In this document: positions 1 through 6,481 of the stretch, one piece after another | Position numbering within the stretch: the stretch's first letter is position 1 | How the letters are laid out: each line of letters begins with the position of its first letter | Assembly: GCA_013361595.1 (NCBI GenBank) | Contig: JABFXT010000072.1 | Coordinates: 1-14,120, forward strand | DNA: 14,120 bases | Origin: Nocardia sp. | GTDB lineage: Bacteria; Actinomycetota; Actinomycetes; Mycobacteriales; Mycobacteriaceae | Reading direction: 5' to 3' | Position numbers and translations under genes: made by a program | Notes under the pieces: model-generated | Seen by the model: the letters and a program-made list of their open reading frames with translations, nothing else | Told to the model about the DNA's origin: nothing | The model's database searches: none

Positions 1-1411
1 CGTGCCACAGTGCGTCCAGCGGGACGCGACCCGCGACCGCGATGGTGGCGGCGTGCAGTTGTTCGCCGACCTCGGGCCCGACGAAGGTGGCACCGAGCAG
101 TGTGTCGGTCGCGTTGTCGATCACCAGTGCGGCGCGGCCCATGTAATCGTCGCGGGCCAATGCCGAGCCGGCGACGGCGATATCGAGTTCGACCGTGCGG
201 ATGTCGTATCCGGCCGCACGGGCGGCGGTGGCGGTGCGGCCGACGGCGGCGACCTCGGGATCGGTGAACACGACCTGTGGCACAGCGTAGTGATCGGCGC
301 AGGCCCGATAGCGCGGCCCGGACAGTGACCGGCCCTCGGCGCGGGCCGAGATCACGTCGCCGCAGACCCGGCCCTGATACTTGCCCATATGCGTGAGCGC
401 GGCGCGGTGGTTGATATCGCCCACGGCGTAGAGCCACTCGCCGTCGACTCCCGAGACGGTCAACTGATCGTCGACCGGGACGTAACCGGTCTCCAGACCG
501 ACGGTCTCCAGGCCGATACCGGCGGTGTTCGGCACCCGCCCGGCCGCCACCACGATCTCGTCGGCGACGAGCGTGGTCGCGCCGCCGGGCCCCTGCGCGT
601 GCACCGTCACGGCGCCGCCGTGGATCCGGCCCTCGCCGTGGGCGGCGGCGTCCGGCCGGGACACCCGCTGCGGTTGCGTCCCGAACAGGATCTGAACTCC
701 CTGCGCGGTGAGCGCGGAGGCGATGTACTCACCGGCGAACGGTTCCACCCCGGCGAGCAACCGCTCACCGCGGACCAGCACGGTCACCTCCGCGCCGAGC
801 GCCGACAACCAGGTGGCGGCCTCGCAGGCCACCACGCCGCCGCCGATCACCACGACCCGATTCGGGACCTCGTGCAGATTGGTGGCGTCCCGGGAGGTCC
901 ACGGCAGCGCCGCGCGCAGGCCGGGAACATCCGGAACCGCGGCACGGGTGCCGGTGGCCAGCACCACCGCTACCCGGGCACGCAGCGTCCGATCGCCGAC
1001 GCGTACCCGGCGTTCGCCGTCGAGCCGGCCGGTACCGCGGATCACCTCGATACCCTTCCCGGCGGCCCATTCGACCTGGCTCGAATCGTCGTGGTCGCCG
1101 TGGTGGGCGTGCACGAATTCGTCTCGCCGCCGCAGCACCGCGGCAATATCGGGGCCCGATGCCTCGATACCGGGCAGGCCCAGCGCCGCCCCCAGCACAT
1201 GGCCCGGCCGCAGCAGTGCCTTGCTCGGGATACAGGCCCAGTAAGAGCATTCGCCGCCGACCTTCTCCGGTTCGACGATGGCCGCCGTGCGGTCGCTACC
1301 GGCAATGGCGTAATCGGCCGCGTTCTCGCCCGCCGGGCCGCCGCCCAGCACGATGACGTCGTATTCGGTGGTGCCACCGGCCTCGCCGGCACCACGGTCG
1401 CTGTCGGGCAT
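1..1411 (-). CDS. FAD/NAD(P)-dependent disulfide oxidoreductase (partial, C-terminus off window)
   Basis: Class I pyridine nucleotide-disulfide oxidoreductase, the dihydrolipoamide dehydrogenase/mercuric reductase family, which uses FAD, NAD(P)H and a redox-active Cys pair. 470 residues are visible. They show an FAD-binding GGGPAG loop (about 23-28), the active-site disulfide GGECSYWACIPSK (Cys55 and Cys60, the family's C-x4-C), an ATG motif (153-155), a second Rossmann loop in VVVIGGGVVACE (187-197), and the FAD-contacting YAVGDI (328-333). The C-terminal dimerisation domain has begun, but the family's His-Glu active-site motif would lie beyond base 1. The second nucleotide loop has Ala where the usual GGGxxGxE pattern has the third Gly. 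The ATG at 1411 is chosen because AAGGAG ends 4 bases upstream and overlaps the stop codon of the preceding DUF2630 gene, implying translational coupling. The true substrate cannot be told. I see no E2/E3 complex genes nearby, so a lipoamide dehydrogenase role is not supported. Confidence 0.9.
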   Translation of the reverse strand, partial: MPDSDRGAGEAGGTTEYDVIVLGGGPAGENAADYAIAGSDRTAAIVEPEKVGGECSYWACIPSKALLRPGHVLGAALGLPGIEASGPDIAAVLRRRDEFVHAHHGDHDDSSQVEWAAGKGIEVIRGTGRLDGERRVRVGDRTLRARVAVVLATGTRAAVPDVPGLRAALPWTSRDATNLHEVPNRVVVIGGGVVACEAATWLSALGAEVTVLVRGERLLAGVEPFAGEYIASALTAQGVQILFGTQPQRVSRPDAAAHGEGRIHGGAVTVHAQGPGGATTLVADEIVVAAGRVPNTAGIGLETVGLETGYVPVDDQLTVSGVDGEWLYAVGDINHRAALTHMGKYQGRVCGDVISARAEGRSLSGPRYRACADHYAVPQVVFTDPEVAAVGRTATAARAAGYDIRTVELDIAVAGSALARDDYMGRAALVIDNATDTLLGATFVGPEVGEQLHAATIAVAGRVPLDALWH

Positions 1412-1414
1412 CGG

Positions 1415-1421
1415 GCTCCTT
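1415..1421 (-). promoter_or_regulatory. Shine-Dalgarno site of the oxidoreductase, overlapping the upstream stop codon
   Basis: Read on the minus strand, TAAGGAGC contains the TAA stop of the DUF2630 gene and an AAGGAG ribosome-binding core, 4 bases before the ATG at 1411. This fixes the oxidoreductase start and suggests that ribosomes finishing DUF2630 can reinitiate. Confidence 0.65.
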
Positions 1422-1665
1422 ACTGTAGGTAGCCCTCGACCTCGCCCGCCGGCCGCGGCCGGGCGTCCTCCGGGGGTTCGTTGGTCTCGATCCGGGCGCG
1501 TCGCTGTCGCAGCAGATCCCAGCACTGGTCGAGCATGACCTCCACTTCGGCCAGCCGGCGCCGCTCCACATCGGGGTCGAGCTCCCCACGCGAGGCCCGC
1601 GACCGCAGGTCGTGCTCGTCGTCGACGAGATCTTTGATCCGCCCGAGTATGTCCTGTTCGGTCAT
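1420..1665 (-). CDS. DUF2630 family small protein
   Basis: A short, highly charged, soluble protein of 81 residues that resembles the actinobacterial DUF2630 family by its opening (MTEQDILGRIKDLVDDEHDLR) and by the ERRRLAEVEVMLDQCWDLLRQRRA segment. Nearly all of it is predicted helical, with heptad-like spacing of Leu/Val/Ile from about residue 5 to 60, so a small helical hairpin or coiled coil is likely. It has no signal peptide or membrane segment. The function is unknown. The start at 1665 is preferred because family members usually begin MTxxDIL. An in-frame ATG at 1674 would add only Met-Val-Gly, and neither has a clear ribosome site. It lies between cobF (about 36 bases away) and the oxidoreductase (8-base gap), so it is probably co-transcribed with both. 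Confidence 0.8.
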   Translation of the reverse strand: MTEQDILGRIKDLVDDEHDLRSRASRGELDPDVERRRLAEVEVMLDQCWDLLRQRRARIETNEPPEDARPRPAGEVEGYLQ

Positions 1666-1701
1666 GCCGACCATGCTACGACCCGGGGGCCGATCACCTG
1701 C

Positions 1702-2442
1702 TCATTCGGCCGGGCGCAGCAGGTAGATGTCCATGATCCAGCCTTTGCGTTCGCGTAGTTCGGCGCGGCGTCGCACGATTTCGCCGCGGATCTCGCCGAC
1801 CCGCCCGGCGAACAGGGTTTCGTCGGGCATTCCGAGATAGGCCCCCCACCAGATGAAGGTGTCGCCGGGGACAGTGGTGAACGCGCAGTCGGCGTCGAGC
1901 ATCACCACGGTCGAACCGGGTCCGAGACCGTCCTCGCGTAAGCGGCGTCCGGTGGTGATGTGCACCGGTTCGCCGATCCGGTGCAGGACGGTCCGGTGCC
2001 GGGCCGCGAGCGCGTGCACGCTGGTGACACCCGGGATCACCGTGTAGTCGAAACTCACCGTGCCCCGGGCCAGCACCCGCTCCACCATCCGCAGGGTGGA
2101 GTCGTAGAGGGCCGGATCACCCCACACCAGGATCGCGCCGACCCCGTCGTGCGCCGCGAAGGCCTCTTCCAGCAGCAGCGAACGCCGTTCGTGCCAGTCC
2201 TGCACCGTGCCCCGGTAGTCGTCGGGCGCGCGGTCGCGCGGCGGATCGGGTATTTCGACGATCCGGTGCGGGCGGCCGGCGTATTCGCCGAGGATCGCGG
2301 TGCGCACCTGCACCAGTTCGCGCTTCTCGGCGCCTTTGCCGATCACGAAGAAGACGTCCACCTCGCGGAGAGCCTTGATCGCCTGCATCGTCACCTGGTC
2401 GGGGTCGCCGGCGCCGATACCGATCACATACAGCGTGCGCAT
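1702..2442 (-). CDS. cobF: Precorrin-6A synthase (deacetylating), CobF
   Basis: An S-adenosylmethionine-dependent methyltransferase of aerobic cobalamin synthesis. It methylates precorrin-5 at C-1 and removes the acetyl group released at ring contraction, giving precorrin-6A. The 246-residue protein shows the tetrapyrrole methylase fold: a first glycine-rich strand MRTLYVIGIGAGDPD (1-15), the cofactor-loop VWGDPALYDS (106-115), VIPGVTSVHALAARH (135-149), and the CobF-type C-terminus with FIWWGAYLGMPDETLF and ERKGWIMDIYLLRP. The ATG at 2442 is chosen because it puts the beta-strand at the N-terminus as in the family. An upstream GTG at 2508 would add a Pro/Gly-rich stretch. No good Shine-Dalgarno sequence precedes either. 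No other cob gene is visible, so cobF is separated from the main pathway genes, at least within this window. From memory, this gene is deleted in the M. tuberculosis complex but kept in related actinomycetes. Confidence 0.92.
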   Translation of the reverse strand: MRTLYVIGIGAGDPDQVTMQAIKALREVDVFFVIGKGAEKRELVQVRTAILGEYAGRPHRIVEIPDPPRDRAPDDYRGTVQDWHERRSLLLEEAFAAHDGVGAILVWGDPALYDSTLRMVERVLARGTVSFDYTVIPGVTSVHALAARHRTVLHRIGEPVHITTGRRLREDGLGPGSTVVMLDADCAFTTVPGDTFIWWGAYLGMPDETLFAGRVGEIRGEIVRRRAELRERKGWIMDIYLLRPAE

Positions 2443-2494
2443 GAGGTCAGCTTGGCAGGCCGGATCACCGGGCGGCGGCGGGGCCGGGTTGTCA

Positions 2495-2514
2495 CCGGCG
2501 GTGACCACCGCCGG
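2495..2514. repeat. Perfect inverted repeat in the divergent cobF / Cys-His protein control region
   Basis: CCGGCGGTG and CACCGCCGG are exact reverse complements separated by 2 bases. A second, overlapping perfect palindrome, GTCACC-GGC-GGTGAC, lies at 2491-2505. Both sit in the 171-base region between two divergent starts, 52 bases upstream of cobF. They could be an operator or just GC-rich symmetry. No known operator consensus is recognised. Confidence 0.4.
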
Positions 2515-2602
2515 CGCCGGTATCGGTACCGTTCACGGCTGTCCATCGAGAGCACGCCGACACGGATGTTCTCGCGTCCGTACCGGTGTGGCGGCTGCCG
2601 TT

Positions 2603-2608
2603 CAGGAG
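2603..2608 (+). promoter_or_regulatory. Shine-Dalgarno site that fixes the start at 2614
   Basis: CAGGAG lies 5 bases upstream of the ATG at 2614. It is the only ATG in this open frame near the divergent promoter region with a good ribosome site, so it sets the N-terminus of the Cys-His protein. Confidence 0.7.
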
Positions 2609-2613
2609 ACGGG

Positions 2614-3492
2614 ATGTTTTCGGGAAGAACCAGTCGCAAGGTCGCCGGTATCGCGCATTCACTAGCGGAGACCCTGACCGATATCAGTGCGCATCTGGCC
2701 GGCAGCTGGCGCCGGCGCAGTGATACGGCAGCCGCCGGCGCGAAACTCCTGGACCGGCGAGGAGCCGAACCGGTCGACGGGGTCCCGCGGGACGATCGCG
2801 GACAACGGGTCGGGCGGAACAGCGAGCTCGCGTCCGGCGACCGTCCGCTGCCGGCACCCGAGGCGACGGCCGCGCATATTGCTCGAACCGGATGGGCCAT
2901 CGGACCGATGATGCTGCGTACACATACCACCGACAAGGGGGTGCTGATACCGCCGAGAACTCTCATGGACTCCGTGTCCAACGCCCCGGTCGATACGGAT
3001 CTCTTCATCAGCCGGGCCGGTCTGAGCAAACTGTTCGCCCAGAACATCGCCGGTGGGGTGCGGCTCGATCGGCTCGAATCACTCGGTCCCATCATCCCGC
3101 ACTACAACTGTCACGGATACACCTTCAGCCGGGACGGTGCAGCGGGTTTCATGTCCGGCCGCATGGTGGACGGGCTCCTGGCCGACAACGGGTTCCGCCG
3201 GGTGGACGACCTCGGCGCCGTGGCGCCCGGTGATGTGGTGATCTATCGGAAGAACGGCGTGGTCCAGCATTCGGGAGTGGTCGCGGGCAGATACTCCGGC
3301 GCGATCCATGTGGATTCCAAACAGGGACCGCTGTCGCTCGTACGGCACCGCATCGACGAGGTCACCGGCTTCTACGGGTCGGATGTGACGGTCTACCGTA
3401 CTGATCGGCCGGAAGGGCGGTTTCTCACACCGGTCGAGAATTCCGACGAACCGGCACCGCCGTGGCCGCCACCACCGCGCGACAGGCGATGA
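2614..3492 (+). CDS. Uncharacterised protein with Cys-His papain-like (NlpC/P60 or CHAP-type) domain
   Basis: I do not recognise a named family for this 292-residue protein. The C-terminal half has the order of a papain-like cysteine hydrolase/amidase: HYNCHGYTFSRD (Cys166 as probable nucleophile, followed by His167), a helix MVDGLLADNGFRRVDD (184-199), APGDVVIYRKNGVVQHSGVV (204-223; His219 as probable base), and AIHVDSKQG (230-238; Asp234 as possible third residue). It closes with FYGSDVTVYRTDR. This arrangement (GD-hh-hY near the catalytic His) is typical of NlpC/P60 and CHAP proteins that cut peptidoglycan peptides, but I cannot assign a substrate. Residues 1-100 are Arg/Ala-rich with no Sec signal or membrane helix. 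Residues 277-288 are Pro-rich. The lack of a signal peptide is odd for a wall hydrolase and leaves an intracellular or toxin-like role open. The start is set by CAGGAG at 2603. It is divergent from cobF and 97 bases before thyA. Confidence 0.75.
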   Translation: MFSGRTSRKVAGIAHSLAETLTDISAHLAGSWRRRSDTAAAGAKLLDRRGAEPVDGVPRDDRGQRVGRNSELASGDRPLPAPEATAAHIARTGWAIGPMMLRTHTTDKGVLIPPRTLMDSVSNAPVDTDLFISRAGLSKLFAQNIAGGVRLDRLESLGPIIPHYNCHGYTFSRDGAAGFMSGRMVDGLLADNGFRRVDDLGAVAPGDVVIYRKNGVVQHSGVVAGRYSGAIHVDSKQGPLSLVRHRIDEVTGFYGSDVTVYRTDRPEGRFLTPVENSDEPAPPWPPPPRDRR

Positions 3493-3577
3493 GACACCGG
3501 TCGCGCCGTTTTCCCGGCGGCGTGTATCACCCGGCATCACAGCACCGCCCGGCCCCGCGGCGCGCCCGGGTGCGCAG

Positions 3578-3583
3578 TAAGCT
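3578..3583 (+). promoter_or_regulatory. Putative -10 box of a leaderless thyA transcript
   Basis: TAAGCT matches the actinobacterial TANNNT -10 pattern and ends 6 bases before the thyA GTG at 3590, placing transcription start at or next to the start codon. No -35 element is clear. The TAA within the box is an in-frame stop that excludes any more upstream thyA start. Confidence 0.45.
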
Positions 3584-3589
3584 CGGCGC

Positions 3590-4429
3590 GTGGTCAGCGC
3601 AGCGAACAGTCAGGTCCCGGACCCGCGACACGCTCCGGACACCCAATACGAAGATCTGCTCCGGCTCGTCCTCGATACGGGGACCGCCAAGGCGGACCGC
3701 ACCGGTTCCGGTACCCGCAGTGTGTTCGGGCACCAGCTGCGATACGACCTCGCTGCCGGATTCCCTTTGATCACCACGAAGAAGGTGCATCTCAAATCCA
3801 TCGTGTACGAACTGCTGTGGTTCCTGCGCGGGGATTCGAATGTGCGGTGGCTGCAGGAGCACGGGGTCAGCATCTGGGACGAATGGGCGGATGCGGACGG
3901 TGAGCTCGGTCCGGTGTACGGGGTGCAGTGGCGTTCCTGGCCGGCCCCCGACGGCCGCCATATAGACCAGATCGCCCAGGTGCTGCACACGCTGCGTACC
4001 GACCCCGATTCGCGGCGGATGCTGGTATCGGCCTGGAATGTGGCCGAGTTGGACCGGATGGCGCTGGCACCCTGTCACGCGCTGTTCCAGTTCTATGTCG
4101 CGGACGGCCGGTTGTCCTGCCAGCTCTACCAGCGCAGTGCCGACCTCTTCCTCGGCGTCCCGTTCAATATCGCGAGTTACGCCCTGCTCACCCTGATGGT
4201 CGCCCAGCAGGCGGGTCTGGCACCCGGCGATTTCATCTGGACCGGCGGGGACTGCCATATCTACGACAACCACCACGACCAGGTCGCCGAGCAGCTGACC
4301 CGGCCGCCGTACCCGTTCCCGATACTCGAACTCGAGCCGGCGACCTCGCTGTTCGACTACCGCTACGAGGACGTCCGGGTGCTCGACTACCGGCACCATC
4401 CGGCCATCAAGGCACCGGTGGCGGTGTGA
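3590..4429 (+). CDS. thyA: Thymidylate synthase ThyA
   Basis: Makes dTMP from dUMP using 5,10-methylenetetrahydrofolate as both methyl and hydride donor, releasing dihydrofolate. The 279-residue protein covers the family from [12 protein letters not shown] (20-31) to the conserved end [10 protein letters not shown]. Visible motifs are [12 protein letters not shown] (dUMP phosphate-binding Arg region, 36-47), [12 protein letters not shown] (74-85), the nucleophile Cys162 in [31 protein letters not shown] (substrate-binding, 178-197) and GDCHIYDNH (220-228). It carries about 16 more N-terminal residues than the roughly 263-residue mycobacterial enzyme. The GTG at 3590 is nevertheless the only possible start, since an in-frame TAA lies 12 bases upstream and no other start codon precedes the conserved core. 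No Shine-Dalgarno site is present, and a TANNNT box ends 6 bases before the GTG, so a leaderless mRNA is likely. It overlaps dfrA by four bases. Confidence 0.97.
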   Translation: MVSAANSQVPDPRHAPDTQYEDLLRLVLDTGTAKADRTGSGTRSVFGHQLRYDLAAGFPLITTKKVHLKSIVYELLWFLRGDSNVRWLQEHGVSIWDEWADADGELGPVYGVQWRSWPAPDGRHIDQIAQVLHTLRTDPDSRRMLVSAWNVAELDRMALAPCHALFQFYVADGRLSCQLYQRSADLFLGVPFNIASYALLTLMVAQQAGLAPGDFIWTGGDCHIYDNHHDQVAEQLTRPPYPFPILELEPATSLFDYRYEDVRVLDYRHHPAIKAPVAV

Positions 4430-4932
4430 CCGCGGTGGCTTCCGCACGCGTGATCGGCCTGATCTGGGCGCAGACCCCCGACGGGGTGATCGGGGTGGAC
4501 AATACGATTCCGTGGCGGGTCCCCGAGGATATGGCCCGCTTCAAGGCGACGACCGCCGGCCATCCCGTGATCATGGGACGGCGGACCTGGGATTCGCTGC
4601 CGGACCGTTTCCGGCCGCTGCCGGGCCGCCGCAATATCGTCGTGACCCGGCAGCCGGGCTGGTCCGGCGAAGGTGCGGAATCCGCGCCCTCGGTCGAGGC
4701 CGCACTGGACCTCGTGGCCCCGGCCACGACCTGGGTGATCGGTGGCGGCGAGATCTATCGGCTCGCCCTGCCGCGGGCCACCGAACTGCTGATCACCGAG
4801 GTCGATGCCGAGGTGGACGGTGACGCCTACGCTCCGGCGCTGGGGCCCGAATGGTCGTCGCCCGATTCGGCGGCCTGGCTCGATTCCTCGGGTGGCCACC
4901 GGTACCGGATCAGGCGTTTCACCCGTCGCTGA
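4426..4932 (+). CDS. dfrA: Dihydrofolate reductase
   Basis: Reduces dihydrofolate to tetrahydrofolate with NADPH, regenerating the cofactor that ThyA oxidises; target of trimethoprim-type antifolates. The 168-residue protein has the DHFR landmarks: [13 protein letters not shown] (11-23), [13 protein letters not shown] (28-40, with Asp35 as the conserved active-site acid), [12 protein letters not shown] (48-59), [12 protein letters not shown] (65-76), [15 protein letters not shown] (102-116) and [13 protein letters not shown] (123-135). The GTG at 4426 overlaps the thyA stop (GTGA), a coupling typical of this pair in actinomycetes. In-frame GTG codons at 4435 and 4450 are alternatives; 4450 would align with the start I recall for the M. 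tuberculosis enzyme. The gene is co-transcribed with thyA. A weak GC hairpin follows the stop codon. Confidence 0.96.
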   Translation: MTAVASARVIGLIWAQTPDGVIGVDNTIPWRVPEDMARFKATTAGHPVIMGRRTWDSLPDRFRPLPGRRNIVVTRQPGWSGEGAESAPSVEAALDLVAPATTWVIGGGEIYRLALPRATELLITEVDAEVDGDAYAPALGPEWSSPDSAAWLDSSGGHRYRIRRFTRR

Positions 4933-4938
4933 CCGGCC

Positions 4939-4951
4939 CCCGGCCGCCGGG
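4939..4951 (+). terminator. Weak GC hairpin after dfrA
   Basis: CCCGG-CCG-CCGGG begins 6 bases after the dfrA stop and is followed by CGGTT rather than a U-tract. It could end the thyA-dfrA transcript, but the stem is short and such symmetry is frequent at this GC content. Confidence 0.3.
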
Positions 4952-4986
4952 CGGTTCGCGATACCGCACCAGCCTCGGAAAACGCC

Positions 4987-5014
4987 GGAACGGTGGCCCC
5001 CCGTCGGGCATACT
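4987..5014 (+). promoter_or_regulatory. Putative promoter of the cupin gene with GGAAC -35
   Basis: CATACT at 5009-5014 resembles a -10 hexamer and has GGAAC at 4987-4991 with a 17-base spacer. GGAAC is the -35 core of ECF stress sigma factors such as SigE and SigH, but the matching GTT-type -10 is absent. Stress-sigma control is therefore only a possibility. Transcription would begin near 5021, leaving a leader of about 50 bases. Confidence 0.3.
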
Positions 5015-5061
5015 CGGCTGTACGTCCCGCGATCACAGCCCGGTCGTGGGTATGCGGAGGC

Positions 5062-5067
5062 GAAAGG
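5062..5067 (+). promoter_or_regulatory. Shine-Dalgarno site of the cupin gene
   Basis: GAAAGG ends 6 bases before the ATG at 5074. It supports that start over an in-frame GTG at 4993, which would precede the likely promoter. Confidence 0.5.
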
Positions 5068-5073
5068 CTGTCC

Positions 5074-5400
5074 ATGGACAAGAAATCGCTGACAGCGGTG
5101 GCCCGGCAGCAGTTGAGGCTGGCCGCGACCGTCACCAGTGGCCGCAGCTCGCAGACGATCTACGGTGGCCACGCGAATTCCCTGCGCCAGACCGTGGTGG
5201 GGTTGTGTTCGGGGCAGAGCCTGGCCGAGCACGACAACAACGGCGAGGCGACCCTGCTGGTCCTGTCCGGCACCCTCACGCTGCACAGCGGGGACAACGA
5301 GTGGAAGGGATCGGCCGGAGATCTGCTGGTGGTGCCGAAGGCGCGGCACAGTGTGCAGGCCATCGACGATGTGGCGTTTCTGCTGACGGTCGCCAAGTAG
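5074..5400 (+). CDS. Small single-domain cupin protein
   Basis: A 108-residue cytoplasmic protein with one cupin beta-barrel. Motif 1 is read in GQSLAEHDNNGEATLLVLSG (47-66): His53 and Glu58 are kept, but the second His of the classical HxH is Asn55. Motif 2 is GDLLVVPKARHSV (82-94) with Pro88 and His92. His53, Glu58 and His92 could still bind a metal ion. The N-terminus (MDKKSLTAVARQQLRLAATVTSG) is a short helix before the barrel. The start is set by GAAAGG six bases upstream. The gene lies between dfrA (141 bases away) and the DyP-encapsulin pair (52 bases) on the same strand. It may belong with the oxidative-stress genes, but an inverted repeat and a separate DyP -10 box in the gap argue for independent transcription. 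The C-terminus (LLTVAK) shows no encapsulin cargo tail. Substrate unknown. Confidence 0.85.
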   Translation: MDKKSLTAVARQQLRLAATVTSGRSSQTIYGGHANSLRQTVVGLCSGQSLAEHDNNGEATLLVLSGTLTLHSGDNEWKGSAGDLLVVPKARHSVQAIDDVAFLLTVAK

Positions 5401-5422
5401 ACCCCACCCGGGTCACGGGGTC
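5400..5422 (+). terminator. Inverted repeat between the cupin and DyP genes
   Basis: GACCCC at 5400-5405 and GGGGTC at 5417-5422 pair across an 11-base loop that itself contains the palindrome ACCCGGGT. It starts on the last base of the cupin stop codon. Without a U-tract, it is only a possible terminator or an operator just upstream of the DyP promoter. Confidence 0.35.
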
Positions 5423-5438
5423 GCCGACGGTTCGCCGG

Positions 5439-5444
5439 TAGGGT
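5439..5444 (+). promoter_or_regulatory. Putative -10 box of the DyP-encapsulin operon
   Basis: TAGGGT fits TANNNT and ends 8 bases before the DyP ATG at 5453, so the transcript would have little or no leader. The same bases include AGGGTG, which could alternatively be read as a Shine-Dalgarno site of a longer transcript coming from the cupin gene. Confidence 0.4.
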
Positions 5445-5452
5445 GATCGTTC

Positions 5453-6481
5453 ATGGGGCAGCCGCAGCCGATCCTGGAACCGCTCACACCGGCCGCGTAT
5501 TTCCTCGTCGCCACCATCGACCCCGGTGGTGAGGCGGCGGCGCGAGATCTGCTCGCCGAGCTTCCCGGCCTCCGCCGCTCCATCGGCTTCCGGTTGCCGG
5601 GGTCCGGGCTGGGTTGTATCACCGGGGTCGGTTCGGCCGCCTGGGACCGTTTGTTCGGCGGTCCCCGTCCGGCCGAACTGCACGAGTTCCCCGGTTACGA
5701 CGGCCCGCTGCACCGGGCTCCGGCCACGGCGGGCGACCTGCTGTTCCATATCCGCGCCCAGGTCCACGACGCATGCTTCGAACTGGCCATGGCGATCGGC
5801 GACCGCCTGGCCGCTATCGGCACGATCGTCGACGAAACGGTCGGCTTCCGCTATTTCGAACAGCGTGATCTGCTCGGTTTCGTCGACGGCACCGAGAACC
5901 CCGAGGGCGGTTTCCCGGATACGCCCGCCGGCCGGGCCGCGCTGATCGGTGCCGGAGATCCGGATTTCACCGGCGGCAGCTATGTGATCGTGCAGAAGTA
6001 CCTGCACGATATGGCGGGGTGGCGGGCACTGCCGGTGCCGGAGCAGGAGCGGGTGATCGGCCGCACCAAACTCGAGGATTTCGAATTCGACGACGCGGTG
6101 AAACCCGCCGATTCGCATATCGCGGTGAACCAGGTGATCGAACCCGACGGCACCGAACGGGAGATCCTGCGCGCGAATATGCCGTTCGGCAGTGTCCGCG
6201 ACGGCGAATTCGGTACCTATTTCGTCGGCTATTCGGCGACTCCCCGTACCACCGAGACGATGCTGGAGCGGATGTTCCTCGGGACCGACGAGGCCACCCA
6301 CGATCGGATCCTGGATTTCTCCACCGCGGTCACCGGCACGCTGTTCTTCGTTCCGCCACAGGATTTCTTCGACGATCTGCCCGCCCCGCCGGATGCGGCC
6401 GAGGCGGCGGATCCGGAATTGTCGCCGGTCGCGGACGGTTCCCTCGGTATCGGCACGTTGAAAAGGAGCAGCACGGTATGA
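5453..6481 (+). CDS. Dye-decolorizing heme peroxidase (DyP) with encapsulin cargo-loading tail
   Basis: Heme peroxidase that uses hydrogen peroxide to oxidise bulky substrates; here the native cargo of the encapsulin shell. The 342-residue protein has the DyP distal motif GFVDGTENP (142-150, with catalytic Asp145), KPADSHIAVNQV (217-228; His222 as proximal heme ligand), EREILRANMPFG (235-246; Arg240 as distal Arg), and FVGYSATPRTTETMLERMF (257-275). The length and motif set fit the B-type group. After the catalytic domain, an Ala/Pro/Asp linker (about 308-327) leads to DGSLGIGTLKR at 328-338, the signature by which family 1 cargo binds the inner face of the shell. The start at 5453 has no in-frame rival nearby and follows a TAGGGT box. 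The stop codon overlaps the encapsulin ATG (ATGA), coupling shell and cargo. This is the same pairing as the DyP-Cfp29 genes of M. tuberculosis. Confidence 0.97.
   Translation: MGQPQPILEPLTPAAYFLVATIDPGGEAAARDLLAELPGLRRSIGFRLPGSGLGCITGVGSAAWDRLFGGPRPAELHEFPGYDGPLHRAPATAGDLLFHIRAQVHDACFELAMAIGDRLAAIGTIVDETVGFRYFEQRDLLGFVDGTENPEGGFPDTPAGRAALIGAGDPDFTGGSYVIVQKYLHDMAGWRALPVPEQERVIGRTKLEDFEFDDAVKPADSHIAVNQVIEPDGTEREILRANMPFGSVRDGEFGTYFVGYSATPRTTETMLERMFLGTDEATHDRILDFSTAVTGTLFFVPPQDFFDDLPAPPDAAEAADPELSPVADGSLGIGTLKRSSTV
6468..6472 (+). promoter_or_regulatory. Internal Shine-Dalgarno site for encapsulin
   Basis: Within the last DyP codons, AAAGGAGC gives a strong AGGAG core 5 bases before the overlapping encapsulin ATG at 6478. 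The shell gene thus has its own efficient ribosome site despite the overlap, which suits a protein needed in far more copies than its cargo. Confidence 0.65.

Noticed and set aside
389..1432. Long plus-strand open frame opposite the oxidoreductase gene
   Set aside because: It mirrors a strongly supported minus-strand gene, its product is an Arg/Gly/His-rich string with no domain, and such antisense frames are expected at this GC content.
1960..2613. N-terminal extension of the Cys-His protein back to 1960
   Set aside because: It would run antisense through cobF; the ATG at 2614 has a CAGGAG site and lies just after the divergent control region.
3546..3570. GC-rich symmetry between the Cys-His gene and thyA as a terminator
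   Set aside because: Only short CCCGG/CCGGG matches with a large loop and no U-tract; not distinguishable from background at this GC content.
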